DNA of 64,000 nt, taken from the NCBI GenBank assembly GCA_019894855.1, contig JAGXNS010000004.1, forward strand, positions 1-64,000, written 5' to 3'. The notes beneath the pieces were generated by a model, which was not told where the DNA came from, did not search any database, and saw nothing but the letters and a program-made list of their open reading frames with translations. Shown piece by piece: positions 9,192 to 19,028 of this stretch; position 1 is the stretch's first letter; each line of letters opens with the position of its first letter. The stretch comes from Promethearchaeota archaeon (lineage in GTDB: Archaea > Asgardarchaeota > Lokiarchaeia > Sigyniarchaeales > SOKP01). A program made the position numbers and the translations under genes.

Positions 9192-10511
9192 ATGTTCCAT
9201 CAAAAAATCTTTATCTTTGAATTCGTCTCAGGAGGAGGATTTAATCAAGTTGATATCCCTTCGTCTTTATTTTGCGAAGGGTATGCCATGTTGAGGACAA
9301 TTATAGAGGATTTTAAGAATTTAGGTTTTCACGTTACTACTCTATTGGATTCTAGGATTAAATTTTTATCCCATTATATGAAAGCAGATGTAATAAAATC
9401 TGTTGAGTTGGTAGAAGATTATTTGCAAAAATATACCACATGCGTAAGGAATTCTGATTTTTGTTTTGTAATTGCACCCGAATTCTCAAATGTTCTCTAT
9501 AATCTTACAAAAGTTGTTAAAGAGAATAAGAAGAAATTATTAAGTATAGATTTAAATGGTGTAAAGCTCGGAGCGTCTAAGCTAGAAACTTATAAGTTCT
9601 TTATTGCGAATGAAATAAATACTCCGAAATCATATAATATCCCCTTTAATGGAAGAATTTTGGATTTAGATTTTATCCTTCAAAAATTTGATCAACTAAA
9701 TAGTTCCATTGTAATTAAACCTGATGATGGAGTAGGATCAGAATTAATTTTTTATTTCGAGAAAAAAGATGAGATATTACATTTTTTTGAAAGTTCTAAC
9801 AAAATAACAAATACAAATAGAAAATATATCCTTCAAGAATATATTGAAGGCGATCCTATGAGTGTTTCAATCATCAATGATCATCGACCTCTTGAAAAAC
9901 CAGTCGAAAATGGTCCTAAAATTCTAAGTATCAACGCTCAGAATTTACAAATAACGGACCCTACTATGGATTCTGTATACCTTGGAGGATTTACACCCGT
10001 AGATCAGTTTGAACAGTTAAAAGCTCAGATAGAAAATATATTAAAGGGTGTAGATTTATCAGCTTTCAAAGGTTATTTTGGAATAGATTTCGTGAAAAAA
10101 GTTGACAATTCTCTCTCTTTTATCGAGATTAATCCAAGATTAACTACATCCTATGTAGGAATTAGGAATGTCTTAGAATTCAATCCTATGGATTTACTTC
10201 TCACTCAAAAAAAAAAGTTACAAAATTACAAATTGATCCCTCATAAGTTTTCAGAGTTTACTCAAATAAAATTGAAATATGACGGAAAGTATACATTGGG
10301 AGAGATTAATAATTTAGTATTGCCTAAATTGATAAATCTAATTCCAGAAATAATAACTCCACCAATAATTATAGAAGGAGTAAACAAGAGTCAAGAAGCT
10401 TTTTATTCTTGTTTTATCGCGACAAAATCAAATGACAACCAATCGTCGAAGCATCGTATTTCTCAAATTAATCAGATTTTTAGCAAGTTTGATTTTAGAA
10501 TTACTAAATAG
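9192..10511 (+). CDS. ATP-grasp protein, MfnD-like (tyramine-glutamate ligase family)
   Basis: N-terminal IFEFVSGGGF, VIKPDDGVGSE, FIEINPRLTTSYVGIR; COG1821-like. Confidence 0.7.
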   Translation: MFHQKIFIFEFVSGGGFNQVDIPSSLFCEGYAMLRTIIEDFKNLGFHVTTLLDSRIKFLSHYMKADVIKSVELVEDYLQKYTTCVRNSDFCFVIAPEFSNVLYNLTKVVKENKKKLLSIDLNGVKLGASKLETYKFFIANEINTPKSYNIPFNGRILDLDFILQKFDQLNSSIVIKPDDGVGSELIFYFEKKDEILHFFESSNKITNTNRKYILQEYIEGDPMSVSIINDHRPLEKPVENGPKILSINAQNLQITDPTMDSVYLGGFTPVDQFEQLKAQIENILKGVDLSAFKGYFGIDFVKKVDNSLSFIEINPRLTTSYVGIRNVLEFNPMDLLLTQKKKLQNYKLIPHKFSEFTQIKLKYDGKYTLGEINNLVLPKLINLIPEIITPPIIIEGVNKSQEAFYSCFIATKSNDNQSSKHRISQINQIFSKFDFRITK

Positions 10512-11397
10512 CAATTAGAAGGACAATTGAAAATCCTCCATAGTGAACCAAGAGCGATATTATTAACGAGTTCTCTATTTTCAGTTTTTTATTAACGGCT
10601 AGGCTAAACATAAGTAACCACAGAGACCACACTTGAAATAAAATCATAAGTACATTGTCTAACACTCTAATATATGAAAAATCTAGCGAACCAGTTGAGG
10701 TTAAAATAAACCGCAACACTAAGTAAATATCTAAAGGAAAAAAAATTATCGCAAATGTCGCTAAAAACTTCAAGGTATTCTCTCTTTTCTTATAAATGAT
10801 TCGAGATAATCCTTCATTTACTAGAAAATAAAGAATGATATTTCCTATAAAAAAAAGAGCGAGTAGAAATTGAAAAATTGTTTCAGTGTTAGGAAATACC
10901 ATCAAGGATTCATTGAAAAATAGGAAAAAGGGGAATAAACCGTTCAAACCGCAAAAAATGGAGCCAATTATAGCAATCAGAATCGAAAATATTATTACAT
11001 TATATGTTCTCTTGTTCTCGTAGTTTATGTACGTTTTTGGAGTAAGAAACATTAATCCCTTTAATATTGGAGAATTGAATTCTTTTTTGCTGAACTCAAG
11101 TGTTATGATGTTATCTTTATTATCAATAAGCGAATTATAAGCGTGGAGTCCTAATTCCGTCAAATAATACTTTTTATCATCTTGTTGCGCAATTAAATTG
11201 GACAATGTATCTAGATGGTGGTAAATAGTACCTGTACTCACATTTAACTCTTTTTTAAGTTGAGTAAATGAAGAAAATTTATTTTCCGCTATGATTTTGA
11301 TTATCTTTCTTCTTAATTCGTGACTTAAAGCGTAGTAATAATCAGCCTCAGCGTCAACAGAAGCTTTTTTTTTATCTATTTCTTCTTTTTCCGAAAT
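10504..11397 (-). CDS. winged-helix (ArsR-like) transcriptional regulator with multi-TM C-terminal domain; likely ATT start
   Basis: Open frame upstream of the listed GTG encodes SEKEEIDKKKASVDAEADYYALSHELRRKIIKIIAENKFSSFTQLKKELNVSTGTIYHHLDTL, a complete wHTH; no ATG/GTG/TTG before the in-frame TAG. Confidence 0.75.
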   Translation of the reverse strand: MSEKEEIDKKKASVDAEADYYYALSHELRRKIIKIIAENKFSSFTQLKKELNVSTGTIYHHLDTLSNLIAQQDDKKYYLTELGLHAYNSLIDNKDNIITLEFSKKEFNSPILKGLMFLTPKTYINYENKRTYNVIIFSILIAIIGSIFCGLNGLFPFFLFFNESLMVFPNTETIFQFLLALFFIGNIILYFLVNEGLSRIIYKKRENTLKFLATFAIIFFPLDIYLVLRFILTSTGSLDFSYIRVLDNVLMILFQVWSLWLLMFSLAVNKKLKIENSLIISLLVHYGGFSIVLLIAI

Positions 11398-11415
11398 TTT
11401 TAGATCCCTTCCTAA

Positions 11416-11823
11416 CTATTCATGTTTAATCAAGAGTATGTTTAAAATATAGAAAAATATTAGAATTGAGCCAATAATTGAGAAGTAAAATCCGATTTCT
11501 GCATAGGGGATATAAAGGAGTTCTCTAGGAATGATCTCAATAATAAATATCAAAAAAAATCCAATCCCTATGAAATTAATTATAACAGAATTAATCTTAT
11601 ACTCCATATTATAAATACTTACTATAGAACCAACCAAACATATTATTCCGCAAATTAAGGGAAATAGATATAAAAATGAATCTTCAATTGCTACACTTGT
11701 GGTAAATATATATATGGCTAATAAAGATTGTCCAGAAAACCAAGACAAAAATTGGGAAATTATCAATAGGATCGAACCAGTTAACCCTAGTAACCTAAAA
11801 TCTAAATATTTTTTGATAGTCAT
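11416..11823 (-). CDS. small polytopic membrane protein
   Basis: Internal ATG (MTIKKYLDFRLLG...) preferred; hydrophobic helices. Confidence 0.65.
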   Translation of the reverse strand: MTIKKYLDFRLLGLTGSILLIISQFLSWFSGQSLLAIYIFTTSVAIEDSFLYLFPLICGIICLVGSIVSIYNMEYKINSVIINFIGIGFFLIFIIEIIPRELLYIPYAEIGFYFSIIGSILIFFYILNILLIKHE

Positions 11824-11944
11824 TATTATCCAGACATGCGAATTTTTTATTATATAAACATTCAAATAGTATAAACTAAAATAGTAATATTAATTTAAGT
11901 CTTAAAACACGACTTTTAAATAAACAAACTTTTTTCCAACTACT

Positions 11945-13339
11945 ATGCCAACAGAAGAAGAATATGAAGATGATCTAAGTTCAATTCCCTTGATTGACTA
12001 TTTAAAAAAAGCGATACCCGTCGAAGAGCTTAGGGATTTCTCTTCCTCAAGACGCATTGAAAGCATAGATTTTGTAAAAGGGATAGCCATAATTCTTATA
12101 ATAGGGGCGCATTCAGCTGCTGCATGGCTTGTAGAATCATGGCAGTTTTTCTACGGGATTGGTTTTGCCTTTCTGGACATAGTTGGTCCGTCTTTATTCG
12201 TTTTCTTGTCAGCTCTAAGCGTCGTTTTTAGTATCCGCCGCAAAAAGGGAGAAGTAAAAGAGAAGATTATAAGGAATAGAATTTTTTCTAGGGCCATTAT
12301 GATTATTGTAATAGCGGTTATTTTTAATTTAATCTCTATTGAATTTACTATCGAAGGTTATTCTTTTCCCGCAACTCTATGGGGTTGGAACATATTGATG
12401 TTTATTGGTTTATCGCAGATCTTTTCTTATTACGCATTGAAACTTAGTAAAATTGCTCGGGCTATCATTGGTTTTTTTATTATCTTTGCATCTGACCCAA
12501 TTCGGCAATACCTTTTTCAAGGAAAAGAAGCGGGAGATTTACTAAGTACTATTCTACATTACATAATAACTTCTCCCTCTCCTATGACACCTTTATTGCC
12601 GTGGATTTCAATTTGCTTTATTTCTTCGATTTTTGGAGAATATTTGTACGAGGCAATGATTGGCGGAACTAAAAAAGACTATCGAAAGCTCTTTCGAACC
12701 TTTTTATATTATGGTATATTTTTCGTCCTCGTAGGTATTTTTCTAGGAAGAAATTCTTATATACCAGGAAATGAGTTTATTTTAGCTACGGATATTACAA
12801 TGGGAACCCTACCTTCAAATGAATACCCCCATATCCTTCTTTTATATCACATGAGGACACAAATGTTTATACCTGAGATTACATATCCAGGTATGTGGGA
12901 ATTTTTGATAAGGGGAAGAAGCCCCAATATGATATATAATTTAGGTACTGCCCTAATTCTTATTGCAGTGTGTTTCTACATCATCGACATTAAAAGGAAA
13001 ATGAATAATTTTATATCAATGATAAATTATTACGGAAAAGTATCATTAAGCTTGTTTTTGCTACATTTTGTTTTTGTAACGCTATTTTTGGATGCCCTAG
13101 ATTTCTACGCTTATGTCGTTTTATATTTTGGTATTCTTGGATTTTGGGGATTTATCATGTATATATGGAACGAGTTCTATAACGGTGTAGGATCTCCGGA
13201 ATGGCTTATGGTTCAAGTTGGGCGAATAGGGCAAAAAACGGGCAAAACGGTAAAAAAAGAAATTCTCGTCTTCGAAGAAGAAATAAAAGAAACGGTTCAT
13301 AAAATAAAAAGCGATCGTAAAAAAGGTTCAGAAAGATAA
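11945..13339 (+). CDS. HGSNAT/DUF1624-like membrane acyltransferase (paralogue 1)
   Basis: SRRIESIDFVKGIAIILIIGAHSA ... GPSLFVFLSALSVVFSIRRK motif typical of COG3503 heparan-alpha-glucosaminide N-acetyltransferase-like proteins. Confidence 0.75.
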   Translation: MPTEEEYEDDLSSIPLIDYLKKAIPVEELRDFSSSRRIESIDFVKGIAIILIIGAHSAAAWLVESWQFFYGIGFAFLDIVGPSLFVFLSALSVVFSIRRKKGEVKEKIIRNRIFSRAIMIIVIAVIFNLISIEFTIEGYSFPATLWGWNILMFIGLSQIFSYYALKLSKIARAIIGFFIIFASDPIRQYLFQGKEAGDLLSTILHYIITSPSPMTPLLPWISICFISSIFGEYLYEAMIGGTKKDYRKLFRTFLYYGIFFVLVGIFLGRNSYIPGNEFILATDITMGTLPSNEYPHILLLYHMRTQMFIPEITYPGMWEFLIRGRSPNMIYNLGTALILIAVCFYIIDIKRKMNNFISMINYYGKVSLSLFLLHFVFVTLFLDALDFYAYVVLYFGILGFWGFIMYIWNEFYNGVGSPEWLMVQVGRIGQKTGKTVKKEILVFEEEIKETVHKIKSDRKKGSER

Positions 13340-13458
13340 GTCGATACAAATAATTTCTAATTTATTTATTATTATCTCAATTTTTCCCTTTTGTGATAAA
13401 GTTTAAATTTTCACAAGATAAGAATATTCTATAATTTTCAAATTTTATTTGGTGAAAA

Positions 13459-14727
13459 ATGTCAATTGAAAAAGAAGATGGAACAGCAACCGAATCCCCT
13501 CCTATTTTTAACTATATGCAAGAATTAATCCCATTAGAGGATGTCCGGGATTTTGCATCTTCAAAACGAATTGGAAGCATCGATTTTGTCAAAGGTTTTG
13601 CCATAGTCTTTATAATTTTAGCCCATTCTGCTGCGATTTGGCTAGATAGCGAAAATCGCTATCTTTACGGATTGTTATTCACATTATTAGATTTTCTAGG
13701 GCCCTCCCTATTTGTTTTTTTGTCTTCTTTAAGCGTGATATTCAGTATAAGAAATAAGCAAAATATCCTCCCCGCTAAAGTAATTCGTATGAGAATTTTC
13801 TCGAGAGGAATAATTATTATTCTGATAGCTACATTTTATAACATAGCCTCTCTAAGCATAGAAGCCCCCGAGATTCGCTTTCCTTTCAATTTATGGGGTT
13901 GGAATATTTTAATGTTTATTGGTTTTTCCCAAATATTTTCTTATTACGCTTTAAAAATTCCAAAATTATATCGAGGAATTATTGGCATTTTAATCGTTCT
14001 TCTTTCTAACCCAATTAGAGATTTAATTCTTGTTCCTGGAATGGAAGCTGGTAATTTAGTAATAATTACGATTAATTACATCGTAGTAGGACCAATTCCT
14101 ATGATACCTCTTCTTCCAGGACTCGCTATTTGTTTTATCTCTACTATTTTTGGAGAATATCTGCACGAAGCGATGAATAGAGGAACTCACGAAGCTTACG
14201 TGGGATTGTTTCGTATTTTTATGGTTTGGAGCATAATCTTCATCTTGGTTGGTATTGGTTTCGGATGTGAATTGTTTACTCGCTATACAATCTTAGGCGG
14301 TGTCAAAGAATATCCTAGTCTTGGATTATTAGTCACCATTAATAGCCAAGCTTTCTTTAAAATACCGGGGATACCCGAATTTTTGATAAGAGGAAGAGGC
14401 CCAAATTTGATATATAATTTAGGTGCTGCCCTATTAGTAATTTCCATTAGCTTTTACTTCATTGATATAAAGAAAAAATACGGTAATTTTGTTAAAATGC
14501 TAGTATACTACGGCAAAGTATCTTTAAGTTTATTTTTATTTCATCAACTATTCCTCGGTTTGTACAGTAGACAATTTGGCATTGCACTCTTTCTTATCAT
14601 GGATATTACATATATTGGCTTATGTGGATTTTTAATGTATATTTGGATGGAATATGCAAATGGCGTTGGAAGCCCCGAATGGTTCATGGCTGCGATGGGA
14701 AGGCTTGGAAAAAAAAAGCGAAAATAA
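13459..14727 (+). CDS. HGSNAT/DUF1624-like membrane acyltransferase (paralogue 2)
   Basis: Tandem paralogue of the preceding gene: SKRIGSIDFVKGFAIVFIILAHSA, PNLIYNLGAAL, VGSPEWFMAAMGRLG. Confidence 0.75.
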   Translation: MSIEKEDGTATESPPIFNYMQELIPLEDVRDFASSKRIGSIDFVKGFAIVFIILAHSAAIWLDSENRYLYGLLFTLLDFLGPSLFVFLSSLSVIFSIRNKQNILPAKVIRMRIFSRGIIIILIATFYNIASLSIEAPEIRFPFNLWGWNILMFIGFSQIFSYYALKIPKLYRGIIGILIVLLSNPIRDLILVPGMEAGNLVIITINYIVVGPIPMIPLLPGLAICFISTIFGEYLHEAMNRGTHEAYVGLFRIFMVWSIIFILVGIGFGCELFTRYTILGGVKEYPSLGLLVTINSQAFFKIPGIPEFLIRGRGPNLIYNLGAALLVISISFYFIDIKKKYGNFVKMLVYYGKVSLSLFLFHQLFLGLYSRQFGIALFLIMDITYIGLCGFLMYIWMEYANGVGSPEWFMAAMGRLGKKKRK

Positions 14728-14941
14728 AAAACCATTATTCTAGTAAAATTTAACCAAACAGATTTTATTCTGCTCTTTAAATGTGGTTAAAGATAATTAT
14801 ATATACTAAAAGTAACAAAATATAAATAGTAAAGAAAGAAAAAGTATTAAATTATTAATTGTATATATTCTCCTTGGTTAGCAGCGTTCTAAATCATTCC
14901 GTAACCAAAGCGAGAAACATCCAGTACATAGGTGAACCCTT

Positions 14942-15460
14942 TTGGATAAATCGTCTTATAAATTTAAAGTATGCTTGTTTGGTCCGGGAAATGTGGGTAA
15001 AACCTCATTACTAATTAGATATATTAAAGATTTCTTTAATACTGATTTGAAAAAAACCATCGGCTCGAGTTTCTTGATTAAAGATGTAGTAATAGATGAA
15101 GTAGATGTCAGACTCTTGTTATGGGATATCGGTGGGCAAGACATTTTTCAAAAATTGAGGACCATTTATTTTAAGGGAAGTAATGCAGCTTTTGGCGTAT
15201 TTGATGTAACTAATCCCCAATCTCTTTTAAAACTTCCAGGTTGGATCAGTAGTATAAAAAAGACGGTGAAAAAATCTATCCCAATGATCATCGTTGGTAA
15301 TAAGATCGATTTAGAACGCCAAGTTGGGAGACAAGAGGCAGAAGATCTAGCAAAAAGATTAAATTGTGATTATTTAGAAACATCTGCTAAAACAGGAGAA
15401 CAAGTTGAGTTTGCATTTGAAAGTATTGCTCGAGCTTGTCTGAACTCAGTTGGAATATAA
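14942..15460 (+). CDS. Ras/Rab-like small GTPase (TTG start)
   Basis: GPGNVGKTS (G1), WDIGGQD (G3), NKID (G4), ETSAKTG (G5). Confidence 0.95.
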   Translation: MDKSSYKFKVCLFGPGNVGKTSLLIRYIKDFFNTDLKKTIGSSFLIKDVVIDEVDVRLLLWDIGGQDIFQKLRTIYFKGSNAAFGVFDVTNPQSLLKLPGWISSIKKTVKKSIPMIIVGNKIDLERQVGRQEAEDLAKRLNCDYLETSAKTGEQVEFAFESIARACLNSVGI

Positions 15461-15493
15461 TCCTTTATATGAAATATCTCTTTAAGTAAATAA

Positions 15494-16126
15494 TTAACTT
15501 ATTTTTATGCCGTATTTTAGAAGTTCCTCGATCAGTATATCTAATCCCATATATCTTATCGAATTTATACCCATCTCACTAGCTGATCGAATGTTGTTTA
15601 AGCCGTCGTCGATAAATAAAATTTCTTTTGGTTTGCATCCCGCTATTTTTATGGCTAGTTCGTAAACTTTCGGATCTGGTTTTGTGAGATGAATTTCATG
15701 AGAAAGTATAAATTCATCAAAAAGTTCCCAGATATCCCACTTTTGTTTCTTTAAGTAGTTCCAATGGCTTGAATTGATATTTGACATGCAGATAAGTTTA
15801 AAACTGTTAAAAGTCTTAATCTTTTTTATCAAGTCTACCATTTCTAGATTAAGCTTATCAATAATACTATTAAAAGAATCGAAAAATTGAGCTTGGTTGA
15901 GAGCACAAGCTCCTAGTATTTCGCAAGATTGTTTATAAAATTCTTCATCGGTTATTTTACCTTGATGATATATGTCTGATTGACGAAAAAATTCTAACAT
16001 TATTGGAGTTTGGGGTTTATTCAACGGAGATGGTGTAATAACATCATTGAAAAATCTACTAAAATCTAAATCAATTACTACATCTCCTAAATCAATAATT
16101 ATACATTTAATCGTCATTCTTATCAT
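15494..16126 (-). CDS. HAD-family hydrolase
   Basis: IIDLGDVVIDLD, CMSNINSSH, KPDPKVYELAI, LFIDDGLNNI; start trimmed to avoid overlap with thrS. Confidence 0.85.
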   Translation of the reverse strand: MIRMTIKCIIIDLGDVVIDLDFSRFFNDVITPSPLNKPQTPIMLEFFRQSDIYHQGKITDEEFYKQSCEILGACALNQAQFFDSFNSIIDKLNLEMVDLIKKIKTFNSFKLICMSNINSSHWNYLKKQKWDIWELFDEFILSHEIHLTKPDPKVYELAIKIAGCKPKEILFIDDGLNNIRSASEMGINSIRYMGLDILIEELLKYGIKIS

Positions 16127-16151
16127 CCGCAATCTTGTTATATATAAAACT

Positions 16152-18212
16152 TTACTTTCTGAAAGAAATCTTAGTTGAGAATTTTCTAAATGGTTTAGGT
16201 AATTTATGTTTTGGAAATCCTTTAGTGTCTTCATTTAGCATTTCAATAAGCTCGCTTAGTTTTATATTGTTAATATTTTTTGATGTTTCCTTTTTCGGGC
16301 CGATTGGAAGACCTATTAGCCTTTTTCTTACTGAAATAGTTTGATTTTCTTGCTCATTTTTACCGAGTATTATTGTATAGGGAATCCAATCAATTTCGGA
16401 TTGTCTAATTTTTTTACCTAATTTTTCATTTCTATCGTCAAAATCTACCCTGTAGGATTCTTTACTGAGAATTTCAAGTATTTTCTCAGCATATTCGTGC
16501 TGATCATTACTTATAGTTAAAATCCTTACTTGGATCGGAGCTAACCATGTTTTAAATCCAGGAACGATTTTATCTTTATCTCGAATTGCCGTCTCGATTA
16601 AACCCCATATGATTCTCTCTAAACCTCCCGTTGGAGAATTATGGAGAATTACCGGATACTTCTTTATACCATCAATATCTGTGAAATTAATGTCGTATTT
16701 TTGTCTCTTTTTTCCTTCGTTATCTACCATATATTCAAGCGAGCTTTCTACATCAATTTGGTTAGTTGAGAGTGTAGCGCTTCTATTTTGAGCTGAGAGA
16801 ACTGGTCTTTCGAACTTTAAAACAAAGTAAAAGTATCTTTCTTCCCATAATTCTAATAAAGCTGGTTGTCCTTCTTTCTTTATCAATTCTTTAATCCATT
16901 CCTTATTTTCTCTATAAAAATCTTGAGTTGCTCTGAAGATTATGTAAGATTTTATTCCCAGGTCGTCTAAAAGATTTTTTATTAAGAAATATTGAATTTT
17001 AAATTCTTCTACGGAGGACTTTACATCTTTGCATAATGTATGCATATCAGGCATTACAAAACTTCTTAACCTTCTCAAGCCTGTAAGTTCTCCTTTCATT
17101 TCTCGTCTAAATGAATATTGTTCCCATTCATATACTCTTAATGGGAAATATTGAGGTTTTAAATTCATAGAGCTTAATAAATCAAATAGTAAGAAATCAG
17201 AAGCATATCTTAATATATACCTATCATTTCCTGATTCAACCCAATAACTCCTCGCTGGAAAACGCGCAGTTTGTGCAGTTAATTTTTTGTTTTTAGTAGT
17301 ATACATAAGAGGAGTGTCAATAAGAATAGCACCATAATCAATTATCCTATCTTCCACAAAACTTTTAATCAAGTTTTTCATGATCACTCCTTTGCTATAC
17401 CAACGGAGATTTCCCGCATCTGTATTCGGATCGAAATCTACAAGCTCAAATTCTTTCATTACTTTGATGTGAGCTGGTTCGATACCTTCATCTATTCTTT
17501 TTGTTCCTAATTCAGATTCTAAGAAAAGCTGGAAGTCCTCGTCGTTAATCTCTTTTAATGGCAATACATTTTTATCCTCATCAAATTTTAAATCTAACTC
17601 AGTTCCATTGGGAGTAATTACTTTAAATTCTGCGTTTTCTATATGTTCTTCGGGTTGAATGTAAAGCTTTACATCTCGATACATTTCAGCTACTTCGTGA
17701 CCAATGCAATTTATTTTAAAAGATTTGTACCAACCAAATGGAGAAAATTTTGCTTCTATGCCTTTATCTTTTAAGATTTCTGTTATTTTGGGACAAACAT
17801 CCATAGCGTTTGCTTCATTACTAAGAAATTTGCTTAAATGCGCCCAAGGGTAAACTAATACTTGATCAACCCTATAAGTACCCCTTTCCTTTATTAATTC
17901 AAGGATTTTTCTTGGTTTTCCTTTAGTTTGGCTACTTTCAATCTTTTTATTATATTCTCTTATCTCTTCGTTTTTCCGTCTAATAACTTCGGGAAAATTC
18001 GTTATTTGAATTATTGCGTCTTCTATTACTTGAGCACCTTGTTTTGAAATCAAATCCGTATCGTAGGTATCTTGATCTTCTACAGATACATAAGCTACTA
18101 AAATTAAGCCCTCCATTTTAATTATATCTTCGGGAAAATCTTGTGGATTGCTTGTGGCAACTTTATTTTTAGTAACTTCAACTCCATCAGAATGGATTAA
18201 TAAAATTTTCAT
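16152..18212 (-). CDS. thrS: threonyl-tRNA synthetase, archaeal type
   Basis: Archaeal N-terminal editing domain (MKILLIHSDGVEV), class II motifs and C-terminal anticodon-binding domain. Confidence 0.95.
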   Translation of the reverse strand: MKILLIHSDGVEVTKNKVATSNPQDFPEDIIKMEGLILVAYVSVEDQDTYDTDLISKQGAQVIEDAIIQITNFPEVIRRKNEEIREYNKKIESSQTKGKPRKILELIKERGTYRVDQVLVYPWAHLSKFLSNEANAMDVCPKITEILKDKGIEAKFSPFGWYKSFKINCIGHEVAEMYRDVKLYIQPEEHIENAEFKVITPNGTELDLKFDEDKNVLPLKEINDEDFQLFLESELGTKRIDEGIEPAHIKVMKEFELVDFDPNTDAGNLRWYSKGVIMKNLIKSFVEDRIIDYGAILIDTPLMYTTKNKKLTAQTARFPARSYWVESGNDRYILRYASDFLLFDLLSSMNLKPQYFPLRVYEWEQYSFRREMKGELTGLRRLRSFVMPDMHTLCKDVKSSVEEFKIQYFLIKNLLDDLGIKSYIIFRATQDFYRENKEWIKELIKKEGQPALLELWEERYFYFVLKFERPVLSAQNRSATLSTNQIDVESSLEYMVDNEGKKRQKYDINFTDIDGIKKYPVILHNSPTGGLERIIWGLIETAIRDKDKIVPGFKTWLAPIQVRILTISNDQHEYAEKILEILSKESYRVDFDDRNEKLGKKIRQSEIDWIPYTIILGKNEQENQTISVRKRLIGLPIGPKKETSKNINNIKLSELIEMLNEDTKGFPKHKLPKPFRKFSTKISFRK

Positions 18213-18306
18213 GATTATATCAAAAATCCTAAATATTTTTCTTCCTTTTGATAATTAGTATATTTAAAATTGAAATTAATTATTACTAAAATATTTAATC
18301 ATAAGT

Positions 18307-18927
18307 ATGAAGCTTAATAAGATTTTTACGGAATTAAATGAAAGTTTAGAGAGGCTAGACAAAGATAGAGAAAGCTTATTAAAATTATCTCGTATTATAA
18401 TCCGTAATTGTAGTATTGCAATAAAAAATATTCATAGAAAGGAATATAGTCAATATCACCAGAAAGTCTTAAATATTCAAAAAATCCACAAAGATATGCT
18501 ACTTTTGGTAAGCAATAATCCTGGTGTATTCTTAAAGTATTTAAAAGTTCCGGAACAAGAGTATACGGAAGCTATAGCGTTTTATGCTGTCATATCAAAA
18601 GAACCTCTTCCATTACCTAGTGATTTGAATATCGATCCGATAAATTATGCTTTAGGTCTTGCTGATGTAATTGGGGAATTAAGAAGATATGCATTGGACA
18701 ATATAAGGAATTCAATCGTAGATGATCTGAACTACATATTAGAATGCATGGATGATATATACACTCAATTATTTTCGATTGACTTTCCTGCCGGTTTGAC
18801 AAAAGATTTAAGACACAAGATAGATCAAGCGAGAAATATAATTGAAAAAACTAGAGGAGATGTATCTATTTCGCTTCAAATGAATGATCTAAAAAGTTGT
18901 ATAGAAAAAAGTGAAAAAAATCGCTAA
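18307..18927 (+). CDS. translin-family protein
   Basis: All-helical; SKEPLPLPSDLNIDPINYALGLADVIGELRRYALDNIR resembles translin/TRAX. Confidence 0.8.
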   Translation: MKLNKIFTELNESLERLDKDRESLLKLSRIIIRNCSIAIKNIHRKEYSQYHQKVLNIQKIHKDMLLLVSNNPGVFLKYLKVPEQEYTEAIAFYAVISKEPLPLPSDLNIDPINYALGLADVIGELRRYALDNIRNSIVDDLNYILECMDDIYTQLFSIDFPAGLTKDLRHKIDQARNIIEKTRGDVSISLQMNDLKSCIEKSEKNR

Positions 18928-19028
18928 AATTCTGCAATTTCATAATAACTACACAATTTTTCATAGATTTTGTAATTATTTTTTTGTAATTATATATACT
19001 TGAAAAAACATAAATGAGCTGAAAAAAA

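Noticed and set aside
19014-19022. ATG AGC TGA upstream of RibL as selenocysteine or readthrough start
   Set aside because: No SECIS-like element seen and RibL is not a known selenoprotein; kept only as an alternative to an ATC start
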